A stretch of 64,000 bases of DNA, taken from positions 62,001 to 126,000 of the forward strand of contig NZ_JAHZCJ010000006.1 of assembly GCF_019422935.1 (NCBI RefSeq), given 5' to 3'. Positions 8,303 to 16,964 of the stretch are shown piece by piece. The notes under the pieces are model-generated. The model did no database searches and was not told where the DNA came from. It saw only the letters and a program-made list of their open reading frames with translations. Position 1 is the first letter of the stretch. Each line of letters starts with the position of its first letter. The translations under genes were made by a program, and so were the position numbers. Source of the stretch: Desulfovibrio sp. Its GTDB lineage: Bacteria; Desulfobacterota; Desulfovibrionia; Desulfovibrionales; Desulfovibrionaceae.

Positions 8303-8794
8303 GTGGAACAAAAAAGAATAATGATTATGGGCGTCGGCAATATATTGCTGACAGACGAAGGCTTCGGCGTACGCGCCGTGGAATATTTGCAGGCCAAGTA
8401 TACCTGGCCGGAAAATGTTCGTCTTGAAGACGGCGGCACGCAAGGCCTTTTGCTTATGTCCACGCTGATGGATTGCGATACGCTGGTGGTTCTTGACGTG
8501 GTGCTTGGGCCGGAAAAACCCGGCACCATCTATATGCTGGAAGGCGAAGACCTGCGCAAAAGCCTGAGCTTCCGCGACTCCATGCACCAGACAGACCTTC
8601 TGGATACTCTGATCACGTGCAGCATGGCCGGGCACGATGTGCAGGCCGTTGTTTTTGGCCTGCAGCCCTTTGACTACCACACCATGCAGGTGGGGCTGAC
8701 CCCGGAAGCCGAAAAACTGCTGCCGGAATTTTGCACCAAGGTTGTTGCTGCGCTTGCTGAACGCGGCATTGCCACCGCACAGCCTGTTGCCTGA
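8303..8794 (+). CDS. hupD: Hydrogenase maturation protease (HupD/HybD family)
   Basis: Endopeptidase that removes the C-terminal peptide of the hydrogenase large subunit after nickel insertion, in the cytoplasm. The 163-aa product opens with MGVGNILLTDEGFGVRAVEY, the family signature. The three nickel-sensing residues of HybD (Glu16, Asp62, His93) correspond here to E19, D65 and H95. I chose GTG at 8303 because family members begin about six residues before the MGVGN strand; an ATG at 8321 is the alternative. The gene lies 213 bases after hynA beyond a strong terminator. Confidence 0.9.
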   Translation: MEQKRIMIMGVGNILLTDEGFGVRAVEYLQAKYTWPENVRLEDGGTQGLLLMSTLMDCDTLVVLDVVLGPEKPGTIYMLEGEDLRKSLSFRDSMHQTDLLDTLITCSMAGHDVQAVVFGLQPFDYHTMQVGLTPEAEKLLPEFCTKVVAALAERGIATAQPVA

Positions 8795-8944
8795 GAAAAC
8801 TCGCTGCAACGGACATTCTGTACGTTTTGATGCAAAGCCTTCTGGCAACAGCCCGAATTCATTGTGCCTGCGAGTGAATCGCGCAACTCGAATTGCCTGC
8901 ATCACTGCTGCCCGCCAGCCAGCTATCTGCCATACAATAAAACA

Positions 8945-8987
8945 GGCCGGGCGCGTTATCGGAAAATTCCGACCCGCGCCCGGCTTT
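8945..8987 (+). terminator. Intrinsic terminator after the protease gene
   Basis: GGCCGGGCGCG pairs with CGCGCCCGGC (to about 8984), with an inner TCGGAA/TTCCGA pair, then TTTG. The T tract is short, but the hairpin stands between convergent genes and could serve both. Confidence 0.6.
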
Positions 8988-9027
8988 GTCGCACAAGCAG
9001 CTTTTGATTGCTGTCCGTCAGGATTCA

Positions 9028-9462
9028 TCAGGACTCGTCTGGGAGCGAGAGTTCGCTGAACAGGGCAAAACCCTCGGCGCGTAGCATCTCTGCCCACACG
9101 CCATCCCCCGCACAAAATGTATGGCTAAAGCTGCCATCATAGATGCGGTCAAATCCGCAGGATGGCGAGCGGCTCTTTATAATTGCGGCGGTGCAGGCAT
9201 TCTTGCGGGCAAGGTCCACAGCAAGGGCTGCGCCACGCTCAAAAGCATCCGTCACGTCCTGGCCGTCACGGTTCACAACGCGGTTGCCCAGCCGTTCGCA
9301 GGGGCTGCGCGGCGTTTCAAGCCCGCCCAGAACCTCCGGGCAGACAGGCACTGCCCTGCCCTCTTCCACCAGCCGCACCACAAGCGCGCAGGTATTGTCG
9401 CCGCCGTCATAGCGGCAGCGTTCACCAGCCAGACAGGCGCTGACTATGTAGCGCGGGGTCAT
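9028..9462 (-). CDS. DUF523 family protein
   Basis: A 144-aa protein matching the DUF523 family, whose molecular role is not firmly established. Signatures are YIVSACLAGERCRYDG near the N-terminus, VCPEVLGGLETPRSPCE in the middle and KSRSPSCG in the C-terminal half. The conserved cysteines suggest metal or Fe-S binding, but that is an inference. The product is soluble with no signal. Its ATG overlaps by one base the stop of the upstream 76-aa gene (TAATG), so the two are translationally coupled. Confidence 0.82.
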   Translation of the reverse strand: MTPRYIVSACLAGERCRYDGGDNTCALVVRLVEEGRAVPVCPEVLGGLETPRSPCERLGNRVVNRDGQDVTDAFERGAALAVDLARKNACTAAIIKSRSPSCGFDRIYDGSFSHTFCAGDGVWAEMLRAEGFALFSELSLPDES

Positions 9463-9692
9463 TACTTGCTTTCACCTTCGGGCAGCAGGGCCGCTTCCCA
9501 CATTTCCTGATAATACATGCAGGTGCCTGGATTCCAGGCCGTGGCCGTGGCATGGTCGTAACTTTCGGTTATGGGCCAGTCGGTGTGGGGCTTCAAGGCT
9601 TCCTCAAAGGAGGGGGCCTCCACAACAGCCTCAAATTCCAGATTCAGGGTATAATTGGGGCCTTTCATAAAGCGCAGATGATAATGCGGCAT
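9462..9692 (-). CDS. Conserved-looking hypothetical protein, 76 aa
   Basis: I do not recognise this protein. The chosen ATG at 9692 follows AAGGA on the minus strand; the frame continues upstream to 9767 without a better start. The product begins MPHYHLRFMKGPNYTLNLEF, alternates hydrophobic and polar residues in a way that suggests a small beta-rich fold, and has no signal or membrane segment. Coupling to the DUF523 gene by a one-base overlap is the best evidence that it is real. Confidence 0.6.
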   Translation of the reverse strand: MPHYHLRFMKGPNYTLNLEFEAVVEAPSFEEALKPHTDWPITESYDHATATAWNPGTCMYYQEMWEAALLPEGESK

Positions 9693-9910
9693 AGCCTTAT
9701 CCTTCGCACAGTTTCGCCAGCAAATGCTGGACGAACGGTTATCAAGCCCGGTGCAAGGGGCAGTCATGAACCGCAGACATGGTTATGCGGGGTGGACGCT
9801 GTAGCCACCACCCGTTGCATGCCAATGGCGGGCAGGTCTAGCCGGGCAGCCGGACATACTCATTTGTACCTTCTGGGGCTGTAAGCTCGTTACAGTCGCA
9901 GCACACAAGA

Positions 9911-9938
9911 GCGCCGGGGAGGAAACCCTCCCCGGCGT
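9911..9938 (-). terminator. GC-rich hairpin after the YeiH/small-protein operon
   Basis: GCGCCGGGGAGG and CCTCCCCGGCG form a stem of about 11-12 pairs with a small loop, 26 bases downstream of the 54-aa gene on the minus strand. The sequence after it on that strand (CTCTTGTGT) is only moderately T-rich, so it may be a terminator or a 3' end stabiliser. Confidence 0.6.
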
Positions 9939-9963
9939 TCATATCAATGGGCGTCAGGCACGT

Positions 9964-10128
9964 CTAGTGCGTGGTCATGACGAACTTGCTGATGACAAAG
10001 AGCACAACCAGCAGGCCCACGCCGATGCCCCAGCTCCAGTGAACGAGCTTGAGTTCAACGGGATCCAGCGGTTCGTATTCCATCTTCTCGATTTCTTCGT
10101 GAAGCTTCACTTCGCTTTTCGTTTCCAT
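9964..10128 (-). CDS. Small single-span membrane protein, 54 aa
   Basis: A short gene between the YeiH-type permease and a hairpin. Its ATG (10126-10128) follows a GGAG Shine-Dalgarno, and it starts 20 bases after the permease stop. The product opens with a charged, probably cytoplasmic helix (METKSEVKLHEEIEKMEYEP), then one hydrophobic span around residues 32-51 (WSWGIGVGLLVVLFVISKFV) and a four-residue tail. Position and design suggest an accessory subunit of the permease. I know no family for it, so the function is inferred only from context. Confidence 0.7.
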   Translation of the reverse strand: METKSEVKLHEEIEKMEYEPLDPVELKLVHWSWGIGVGLLVVLFVISKFVMTTH

Positions 10129-10148
10129 AACTTACTCCGTATATTGGA

Positions 10149-11588
10149 CTAGCCAGCCATCACAGGCGGGGTCATGCCGTGGAAGAAGGCATAAGAAATG
10201 AACAGGCCCACCCAGATGATGAAGCCGAACAGGCACACGATGTACACAACTGCCAGACGGCCAATGCCTTCTTCCTTCAGCTTGCGGAAGTTGGACACCA
10301 GACCGATGCTGAAGAAGGTCAGCAGGAAGAACATGACGCGGAAGCCGTTGAGGGCGCCAGCCATGGCCTTGCCGAGCTTGTGCAGTTCAGGCGAAGACAG
10401 GCAGAAGAACAGCAGGATCAGGAAGGTGCCAAGGTACCCCAGCACGAAGCGGGGGAAACGATCCATAACGTCGCTCCAGGTCATGGTGCGTTCGCCACGG
10501 GTCTTGTCGAACTTGGCAGTCCAGATGTAGGCGAGGACCAGGGCCCACACGCCGATGAACATGTCGATGAAGATTTTGACGGTGGTGGTCACCATCACGA
10601 TCCAGCCTGGCTCCCACTTGGTGCCGAGGCCAGCCATCTTGGAAAGAATCAGGGATTCAGTGATGGCGCCGCTGGCGATAGCGCCGCCGTCAGACTTAAC
10701 GGCAAGGCCCATCCAGCCACCGGCCACCATGGGTTCGGTGTACAGGAAGTGCTGCGCGATAAAGGGCAGGATCAGCATTTCGATGCAGGTGAACACCACG
10801 ACCAGCGAGGAAACCATGATCGGCACCACAGGCCGGGCGCGGATGGCGCCGCCGGTGGCGATGGCCGCAGAGACGCCGCAGATGGAAATGCCCGAAGCAA
10901 GGGGAGCAGCCCATTCCTTATTGAACTTGAAGTACTTACGAGCCACGTAGTAAACAACGGACCAGTACAGCAAATAAGCTTCAACAATGGCGCACAGGCC
11001 TCGGAAAATAACGTGACCGGCAAAGCCAGCGGCGTCGGCGGCCTTAACGCCAAGTTCGGCACCAAGAATAACGATGGCGATTTTGACGAAAAGTTCGGGG
11101 CGGCAGGCTTCGCGCAGGGATTCAGCAAATCCGGGCGTAAGGTTGCCCAGCAGAATACCCATGACCAAGGCCACAATAAGGCCAGCCTCGGTGCTCAAAC
11201 CAAGCGACCAGGTGATGCCCTGCTTGGCGATTTCCGTGGGGTTGGCTGCAATGTAGGCGTTGGCGCCAACAGTGTAGCAGGCGATGGCAATGAAGAAAAT
11301 GCAGGTAAAACCGTAAAGGAACTTGCCGATGTTGCCCTTCATGAGCTTGATGCCCACAGACATGACGGCAGCGATGAACACATAGCTGGCGATCAGAGCC
11401 CCCACGCCAGGCAATGCGCCCTTAGAGGCCGAAGACCAGCAATCAAGAGGGCTTTTGACCCACATGCCCATTTTGAGGCCCCAGCCCAGCAGATCCAGGC
11501 CAGCGAACTTGCCCAGCGCCAGCAAGAAGATGAAGCAGCCGATAAGCAGGGCTACTTTGTCTTCATTATAGGCTTTTGTTGATGCCAT
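10149..11588 (-). CDS. YeiH/YadS-type permease (putative sulfate exporter family)
   Basis: A 479-aa inner-membrane protein of the conserved hypothetical 698 family (PF03601), annotated elsewhere as putative sulfate exporter. Family-like segments include GLIVALVMGILLGN, FVKIAIVILGAELGVKAAD and the glycine/alanine-rich SGISICGVSAAIATGGAI. About eleven hydrophobic spans are visible. It is longer than E. coli YeiH (about 350 aa), with an extra N-terminal block of around 120 residues holding two to three spans. ATG 11588 follows GGAGGAG at ideal spacing; a TTG two codons earlier is less likely. The substrate is unknown; sulfite, sulfate or another anion would fit this physiology. Confidence 0.75.
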   Translation of the reverse strand: MASTKAYNEDKVALLIGCFIFLLALGKFAGLDLLGWGLKMGMWVKSPLDCWSSASKGALPGVGALIASYVFIAAVMSVGIKLMKGNIGKFLYGFTCIFFIAIACYTVGANAYIAANPTEIAKQGITWSLGLSTEAGLIVALVMGILLGNLTPGFAESLREACRPELFVKIAIVILGAELGVKAADAAGFAGHVIFRGLCAIVEAYLLYWSVVYYVARKYFKFNKEWAAPLASGISICGVSAAIATGGAIRARPVVPIMVSSLVVVFTCIEMLILPFIAQHFLYTEPMVAGGWMGLAVKSDGGAIASGAITESLILSKMAGLGTKWEPGWIVMVTTTVKIFIDMFIGVWALVLAYIWTAKFDKTRGERTMTWSDVMDRFPRFVLGYLGTFLILLFFCLSSPELHKLGKAMAGALNGFRVMFFLLTFFSIGLVSNFRKLKEEGIGRLAVVYIVCLFGFIIWVGLFISYAFFHGMTPPVMAG

Positions 11589-11772
11589 ACCCAAACTCCT
11601 CCGTACAGGTTAAGCTAAACAAACAAACTCCAGCCGCACCTACGCCGCACAGACCACCTTGTTCCATAAAGAACAGAGCAGTCTTCATGAGGCGTCTTGC
11701 CGCGGAAACAGCTGGAAACCGATACTTGCAGCACCAATTCTCTGGTCTGCCGACCATTGGCGCACGTGGAAA

Positions 11773-11800
11773 AACATACCTTTATGCAAGATATTGTCAA
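11773..11800 (-). promoter_or_regulatory. Promoter of the YeiH-type permease operon
   Basis: On the minus strand TTGACA (11795-11800), a perfect -35, is followed after 16 bases by TATGTT (11773-11778), a four of six -10 match. It gives an untranslated leader of about 180 bases. Confidence 0.55.
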
Positions 11801-11989
11801 GCTTAAGTACAAAGTTTAACAATCAGTAACCAGGTTCCAGCGTTGTTTCGCCAGCGGGCAAAGCAAAAAAAGCGCACCACCTCCTCGCCCTTCTATTCAC
11901 ATGCCTGCCACGCCGCCTCCCAAGACCTCATTGAAGGTGGAAGGCCGAGCATAAAATTGCAGGCTCTAACATTTTTTTCAAATTTTCTG

Positions 11990-12019
11990 TTGACACTACC
12001 CGGCAGTTTCACATATACA
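11990..12019 (+). promoter_or_regulatory. Promoter of the tRNA-Gln/tRNA-Glu operon
   Basis: TTGACA (11990-11995) and TATACA (12014-12019) are separated by 18 bases and end 12 bases before the mature tRNA-Gln, as expected for a stable RNA promoter. Confidence 0.65.
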
Positions 12020-12031
12020 CGTTTCTCGCGT

Positions 12032-12106
12032 TGGGCTGTCGTTCAATTGGCAGGACGACGGATTCTGACTCCGTTAATCAAGGTTCGAGTCCTTGCAGCC
12101 CAGCCA
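12032..12106 (+). tRNA. tRNA-Gln (anticodon CTG)
   Basis: A full cloverleaf can be drawn: acceptor TGGGCTG with CAGCCCA, anticodon stem ACGGA/TCCGT around TTCTGAC giving anticodon CTG (codon CAG), T arm CAAGG TTCGAGT CCTTG, then discriminator G and an encoded CCA. The first acceptor position is T, typical of tRNA-Gln. Confidence 0.95.
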
Positions 12107-12116
12107 ACAACACCGC

Positions 12117-12193
12117 GTCCCCATCGTCTAGCCGGCCCAGGACAACGGCCTTTCACGCCGTCGACAGGGGTTCAAATCCCCTTGGGGACGCCA
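12117..12193 (+). tRNA. tRNA-Glu (anticodon TTC)
   Basis: Acceptor GTCCCCA pairs with TGGGGAC; anticodon stem ACGGC/GCCGT encloses CTTTCAC, giving TTC (codons GAA/GAG). The T arm is AGGGG TTCAAAT CCCCT, and GCCA is encoded. It lies 10 bases after tRNA-Gln under the same promoter. Confidence 0.95.
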
Positions 12194-12202
12194 CTTGAGA
12201 AT

Positions 12203-12236
12203 AAAGGGTTACATTGAAAAATGTAACCCTTTTTTC
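12203..12236 (+). terminator. Terminator of the tRNA operon
   Basis: AAAGGGTTACATT and AATGTAACCCTTT form a 13-pair stem with a GAAA loop, followed by a run of six T residues. Confidence 0.92.
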
Positions 12237-12464
12237 GTGCCCTTTCTACAGCCCCAAAGGCGCAGTCCCCTGCAACATTCATTTTCTTTTGCTTTGGCGC
12301 CTTCTGCACATGAGGGCAAGCAGCTCTGTTGGTACTCCCATTTTTTGTGGAGCCGCGGCGCTACCTCAAGATAGAGTACCCCTTGCCCAGATGGGCAAGC
12401 CACCGCTATACTTGCCATTACCCGGCCCTGACGCCGCAAGCCAATCCCACCAAGGAAACCGCCT

Positions 12465-13682
12465 ATGCCCGCATCTCTGCTGCTCAATCCCTTTCGCACC
12501 GTGCCCGCTCAAGGCGTGGACGTTACCGATTTTTCGCCCGCCGTGGCCCGGCACGTGCGCGCGTACCACGCCTCTTTCAGCCAGTACCGCCCCACTCCAC
12601 TGGTGAGCCTGCCGGGGCTGGCGGCAAGCCTTGGTCTGAAAAACGTCTGCGTAAAGGATGAATCGCACCGCTTCGGCCTCAATGCCTTCAAGGTGCTTGG
12701 CGGCTCCTACGCCGTGGCCCGCTGCCTTGCCGAGCGCTTGCGCCTGCCAGCCGAGGGCCTTGTGCGGGGCATGCTTGACGCCCCCGCCGCCAGAGCAGCC
12801 GCAGGGCAGATCACCTTTATCAGCACTACGGACGGCAACCACGGCAGGGGGCTGGCATGGACAGCCCGCGAGCTGGGCTATCCCTGCATCATCTACATGC
12901 CCAAAGGGTCGGACAAAACCCGCCAGAACAACATTCTGGCGCTTGGCGCGCAGTGCAGCATCACGGATCTCAATTATGACGACACCGTGCGTATGAGCTG
13001 GAATCTGGCGCAGGAAAAAGGCTATATAATGGTGCAGGATACCGCGTGGGACGGCTATGAACAGATTCCCGCATGGATCATGCAGGGGTACCTTACCCTT
13101 GCCGCAGAAATTCTGGAGCAGATGGACGCAGCCGCCATTCGCCCGACGCACTGTTTTCTTCAGGCGGGCGTGGGGTCATTTGCCGCTGCTGTGGCGGGTT
13201 TTCTGGTGGCGGCCCTTGGCGAAGAGGCACCCCGGTTCATTGTGGTGGAACCGCACGCCGCCGACTGCTTTTACCGCTCAGCGCTGGCGGGCGACGGCAA
13301 AGCCCATGCCGTGGGCGGCGACCTGCAAACCCTCATGGCCGGGCTTGCCTGCGGTGAGCCGAGCAGCCTGGCCTGGAGCATCCTCAAGGATTACAGCACG
13401 GCCTTCATGTCCTGTCCGGATTACATGGCCGCCAACGGCATGCGCATGCTGGCGGCACCCGTGAGGAGCGATCAGCCCATTGTTTCCGGCGAATCTGGCG
13501 CGGCTGGCGCGGGTGCGCTGCACTGGCTCATGAGCAGCCCAGTTGCGGCAGACCAGCGCGCAACTCTTGGCCTGAACGCCGATGCCTCGGTTCTGCTTAT
13601 CAGCACCGAGGGCGACACGGTGCCGCACATCTATAAAAAGATCGTCTGGCAGGGCGCGTATGCGGATAAGGAGTGCGACTAG
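12465..13682 (+). CDS. dpaL: Diaminopropionate ammonia-lyase
   Basis: A fold-type II PLP enzyme that converts 2,3-diaminopropionate to pyruvate and two ammonia. The 405-aa product matches E. coli DpaL (YgeX, about 398 aa). The Schiff-base lysine is K76 in GLNAFKVLGGSYA, the asparagine/glycine loop is STTDGNHGRG, and VSGESGAAGAGAL is the C-terminal phosphate-binding part. SHRFGLNAFK and DTAWDGYEQIPAWIMQGY are diagnostic of this family against threonine deaminases. AAGGA precedes the ATG. It stands alone between the tRNA operon and the convergent efflux genes; no other ygeW/ygeY-type purine-degradation genes are nearby. Confidence 0.9.
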   Translation: MPASLLLNPFRTVPAQGVDVTDFSPAVARHVRAYHASFSQYRPTPLVSLPGLAASLGLKNVCVKDESHRFGLNAFKVLGGSYAVARCLAERLRLPAEGLVRGMLDAPAARAAAGQITFISTTDGNHGRGLAWTARELGYPCIIYMPKGSDKTRQNNILALGAQCSITDLNYDDTVRMSWNLAQEKGYIMVQDTAWDGYEQIPAWIMQGYLTLAAEILEQMDAAAIRPTHCFLQAGVGSFAAAVAGFLVAALGEEAPRFIVVEPHAADCFYRSALAGDGKAHAVGGDLQTLMAGLACGEPSSLAWSILKDYSTAFMSCPDYMAANGMRMLAAPVRSDQPIVSGESGAAGAGALHWLMSSPVAADQRATLGLNADASVLLISTEGDTVPHIYKKIVWQGAYADKECD

Positions 13683-13740
13683 CCGCTTGCACAGCACAGC
13701 CGTGACCTTTCAGCTAATGGCCCCTGCGCGCTTATCGGCG

Positions 13741-13767
13741 GGCAGGGGGCGCGCAATGCGCCCTGCC
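13741..13767. terminator. Hairpin between convergent dpaL and RND genes
   Basis: GGCAGGG (13741-13747) and CCCTGCC (13761-13767) form a GC-rich hairpin in the short gap between two converging genes. A T tract is missing on both strands, so termination efficiency is doubtful. Confidence 0.35.
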
Positions 13768-13778
13768 ACCTCTATTGT

Positions 13779-16700
13779 TTACTTTCCCGTTTCTTTTTTA
13801 GCCGGACGCAGATGCAGATACTCGCGTAACGAACTCCACAAGTGCCCGCGCCGCGTTTGACCGTGCGCTGTTCCGCTTCCACTGAAAAAGCGGGTCACCA
13901 CAATGAAGAACAGCGGCGTGTAGTAAATGCCGAGGCCTGTTGCGGTAATCATGCCTGTCAGCACCGCTGTGCCAAGGGCGTTTTGCGCGCCGGATCCCGC
14001 CCCGCTGCTGAGCGCCAGCGGCACCACACCAAGGATGAAGCATAATGAGGTCATTATAATGGGCCGCAGGCGAAGCCGGGAGGCCTCCACCGTGGCTGCA
14101 ACCAGATCCTTGCCGCCCCTGTGCATTTCTCTGGCAAATTCCACGATCAGGATTGAATTTTTGGCCGACAGGCCAATGATCGTCAGCAGTGCAATTTGCA
14201 GGTAAATGTCGTTATTCATGCCGCGCAGGAACACGCCGCCCAACGCACCCACAATGCCCGTGGGCACAGCCAGCAGCACAGCCAGCGGAATAGTCCAGCT
14301 TTCGTACAGGGCAGCCAGGCAAAGAAAAACCACGATAATGGAAACAGCGTACAGCAATGGAGCCTGGCTTGCGGACACGCGCTGCTGATAGGAAAGCCCC
14401 GTCCATGCATAGTCGAAACCGGATGGCAGACTTGCCGCGCTTTTTTCCATTGCCGTCATGGCCTGCCCGGTGCTTTGCCCCGGTGCGGCGGCCCCTTCAA
14501 TCTTCACGGACGGTATGCCCTGATAGCGGGTCAGACTTGGGGAAGCCAGAACGGACTTTACGCCGATAAAACTGGAGAACGGCACCATCTCGTCCTTGCC
14601 GTTGCGCACGTAGTATCTGCTGAAATCGCCTACCCCGCCGCGAACCGAAGGCTCCGCCTGGAGGTAGACTTTCTTTGTTCTGCCCTTGTCCGAAAAATCG
14701 TTGATATACTCGCCTGCCCAATAGGCGCTGATGGCGCTGTTTATTTCGGCTCTGGTCAGGCCGTAAGCGCCAGCCTTGCTGTTGTCGATGAGCAGATCAT
14801 ATTGCTCGGTATCGGCCATGCCGCTATACCTTACGCTGGTAACAGCAGTGGATTTTGCCGCGCTTTCCAACAGGGCATCCTTGACATTGAGCAATGCCGC
14901 GTGCCCTTTGCCGCCGCGATCCATCAGTTGCAACTCAAAGCCGGAGGAAGTGCCAAGCTCCATGACCGCCGGGGGCGACATCACAAATATTTCCGCCCCT
15001 GTTATGGATGAAAACCGTTCCATGGCGCGCTCCATCACGTCAAAGGCGCTTTGCCCCTTCCCGCGTTTGCTCCAGTCCTTGAGCAGAGGGAACACCATGG
15101 CCGAGTTCTGGCCGGAACCGCTGAATCCCCAACCGATAACGCACATGACGCTTTCTATGGAATCCTTTTCTTCGTTGCGAAAGTAGGCATCAACCTCTTT
15201 GACAATCTTTTCCGTGCGTTCAAGTGAGGCCCCCGGCGGCAACTGCACGTCAACAAACAGGATTCCCTGATCTTCATCCGGCAAAAATGCCGCAGGCAAA
15301 AGCATAAACAAAGCCAGGCAGCCAGCTGCCAATGCCGCAAATATCAGGCCCCACCGCAAGGGTTGTCGCACCATTCCGTTCACGCCACGGGTATAGCGTT
15401 CCGTAAAGGCGGCAAACCATCTGTTGAAGCGCCCAAAGAACCCTTCGCCCGTTCCATTGGCATGCGCGCGCAGCATGGTGGCGCACAGGGCAGGCGTAAG
15501 CACAATGGCAACCACCACGGAAAGCACCATCGACGCAACAATGGTCACGGAAAACTGCCGAAATATCGCCCCGGTGGAACCCGGCATAAAGGCCATGGGA
15601 ACAAAAACGGCAGAAATAACCACGGCAACGCCCACAAGCGCCCCGGTTATCTGCCGCATGGATTTGAGCGCGGCTTCCTTTGGGGCAAGCCCCTCGTCGC
15701 GCATGAGGCGTTCCACATTTTCCACCACAACAATGGCGTCATCCACCAAAAGGCCGATAGCCAGCACCATGCCGAACATGGTCAGCGTGTTGATGGAAAA
15801 CCCCGTTGCCGCAAATACCGCAAACACCCCAAGCAGCACCACAGGCACGGCGATTGCCGGAATAAGCGTGGCGCGGTAGCTCTGCATGAACACAAACATC
15901 ACCGCCACAACAAGCGCAATGGCCTCAAAAAGGGTACGCACAACCGAGCGTATGGATTTTTCCACAATGGGCGCACGGTCGTCAGCATAGGCATATTTCA
16001 ACCCTGGCGGGAAAAATCCGGCAAGCGACTGCAATTCGGCCTTGATGCCCTTGGTGGTTTGCAGAACGTTGGCCCCGGATGACAGCTTGAAAGCCAGCCC
16101 CGTGCCCGCATGCCCATTGAAAAACGTGACCCCCATAAAGCTTTCTTCGTTCAGCTCGATGCGGGCAACATCCTTGAGCAGCACTGCGGAGCCGCTTTCC
16201 TCCACCCGCAGTTGTATCTGTTCAAACTGTTCCGCTGTTTCCAGGCTGGATGAGGCGTTGATGGCAATATTGATCTCCTGCCCCGGCACGGCAGGCACCG
16301 CCCCCACCTGACCGCCCGCGACCTGGGCGTTCTGGGCGCGCACGGCAGCAACAATATCCTGCGGGTTCAGTTTGTACTGGCGCATTTTATCCGGGTCGCA
16401 CCAGATGCGCATGGCATTCTGGGAACCGTAAAGTGTAATTGTGCCAACACCCTGAACGCGGCTTAGAGGATCCACCAGCGAGCTTGCCACGAAGTCGCTT
16501 ATGTCGTTGGGGCGCATGATGTCGCTGGCATCGTAAAAAGCCACGGTCATGAACGAATTGTCCACGGCTTTGGATACCTGAACGCCTAGCCGCTGCACTG
16601 TATCGGGCAGCAGGGAGAGAGCCTGCTGCACCTTGTTCTGCACCTGCACCTGCGCCGTATCGGCATCCGTGCCCGCGGCAAAAGTAAGGATAATTTCCGT

Positions 16701-16961
16701 ACCGCCGGAGGAACTGCTGGTTGATTTCATGTGCAGCAGGTTGTCCAGACCTTTTATCTGCTGCTCAATGATCTGCGTGACGCTGCGGTCAACAATGGAC
16801 GCGGTCGCTCCGGGGTACTGGGCAGAGATGGATATCTGCGGCAGGGCGATATCCGGATAATGCGCAACAGGAAGCTTGCCCAGGGCCAGCAGCCCGGCCA
16901 GCATAATGATGATGGCAATAACCCAGGCGAAGATGGGGCGATTGATGAAAAACGCTGCCAT
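13779..16961 (-). CDS. RND efflux pump, inner-membrane transporter (AcrB/MexB type)
   Basis: A proton-driven multidrug exporter of the hydrophobe/amphiphile (HAE1) RND family, 1060 aa, the usual size. N-terminal FFINRPIFAWVIAIIIMLAG is the family start; GLLVDDAIVVVENVER in transmembrane helix 4 (about residues 405-420) carries the paired aspartates of the proton relay. Two large periplasmic loops and a C-terminal six-helix block complete the fold. It begins 3 bases after the adaptor gene stop, so the two form one transcript. No outer-membrane channel gene is adjacent; the TolC-family gene at 50683-52116 is a possible partner. Confidence 0.95.
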   Translation of the reverse strand: MAAFFINRPIFAWVIAIIIMLAGLLALGKLPVAHYPDIALPQISISAQYPGATASIVDRSVTQIIEQQIKGLDNLLHMKSTSSSSGGTEIILTFAAGTDADTAQVQVQNKVQQALSLLPDTVQRLGVQVSKAVDNSFMTVAFYDASDIMRPNDISDFVASSLVDPLSRVQGVGTITLYGSQNAMRIWCDPDKMRQYKLNPQDIVAAVRAQNAQVAGGQVGAVPAVPGQEINIAINASSSLETAEQFEQIQLRVEESGSAVLLKDVARIELNEESFMGVTFFNGHAGTGLAFKLSSGANVLQTTKGIKAELQSLAGFFPPGLKYAYADDRAPIVEKSIRSVVRTLFEAIALVVAVMFVFMQSYRATLIPAIAVPVVLLGVFAVFAATGFSINTLTMFGMVLAIGLLVDDAIVVVENVERLMRDEGLAPKEAALKSMRQITGALVGVAVVISAVFVPMAFMPGSTGAIFRQFSVTIVASMVLSVVVAIVLTPALCATMLRAHANGTGEGFFGRFNRWFAAFTERYTRGVNGMVRQPLRWGLIFAALAAGCLALFMLLPAAFLPDEDQGILFVDVQLPPGASLERTEKIVKEVDAYFRNEEKDSIESVMCVIGWGFSGSGQNSAMVFPLLKDWSKRGKGQSAFDVMERAMERFSSITGAEIFVMSPPAVMELGTSSGFELQLMDRGGKGHAALLNVKDALLESAAKSTAVTSVRYSGMADTEQYDLLIDNSKAGAYGLTRAEINSAISAYWAGEYINDFSDKGRTKKVYLQAEPSVRGGVGDFSRYYVRNGKDEMVPFSSFIGVKSVLASPSLTRYQGIPSVKIEGAAAPGQSTGQAMTAMEKSAASLPSGFDYAWTGLSYQQRVSASQAPLLYAVSIIVVFLCLAALYESWTIPLAVLLAVPTGIVGALGGVFLRGMNNDIYLQIALLTIIGLSAKNSILIVEFAREMHRGGKDLVAATVEASRLRLRPIIMTSLCFILGVVPLALSSGAGSGAQNALGTAVLTGMITATGLGIYYTPLFFIVVTRFFSGSGTAHGQTRRGHLWSSLREYLHLRPAKKETGK

Positions 16962-16964
16962 ACC

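Larger units (their letters stand above)
11589..12031. other. Divergent gap between the permease and tRNA genes
   Basis: This holds the permease leader (about 185 bases) and promoter on the minus strand, and the tRNA promoter on the plus strand. The middle part (11821-11980) shows no gene or clear structure. Confidence 0.5.
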
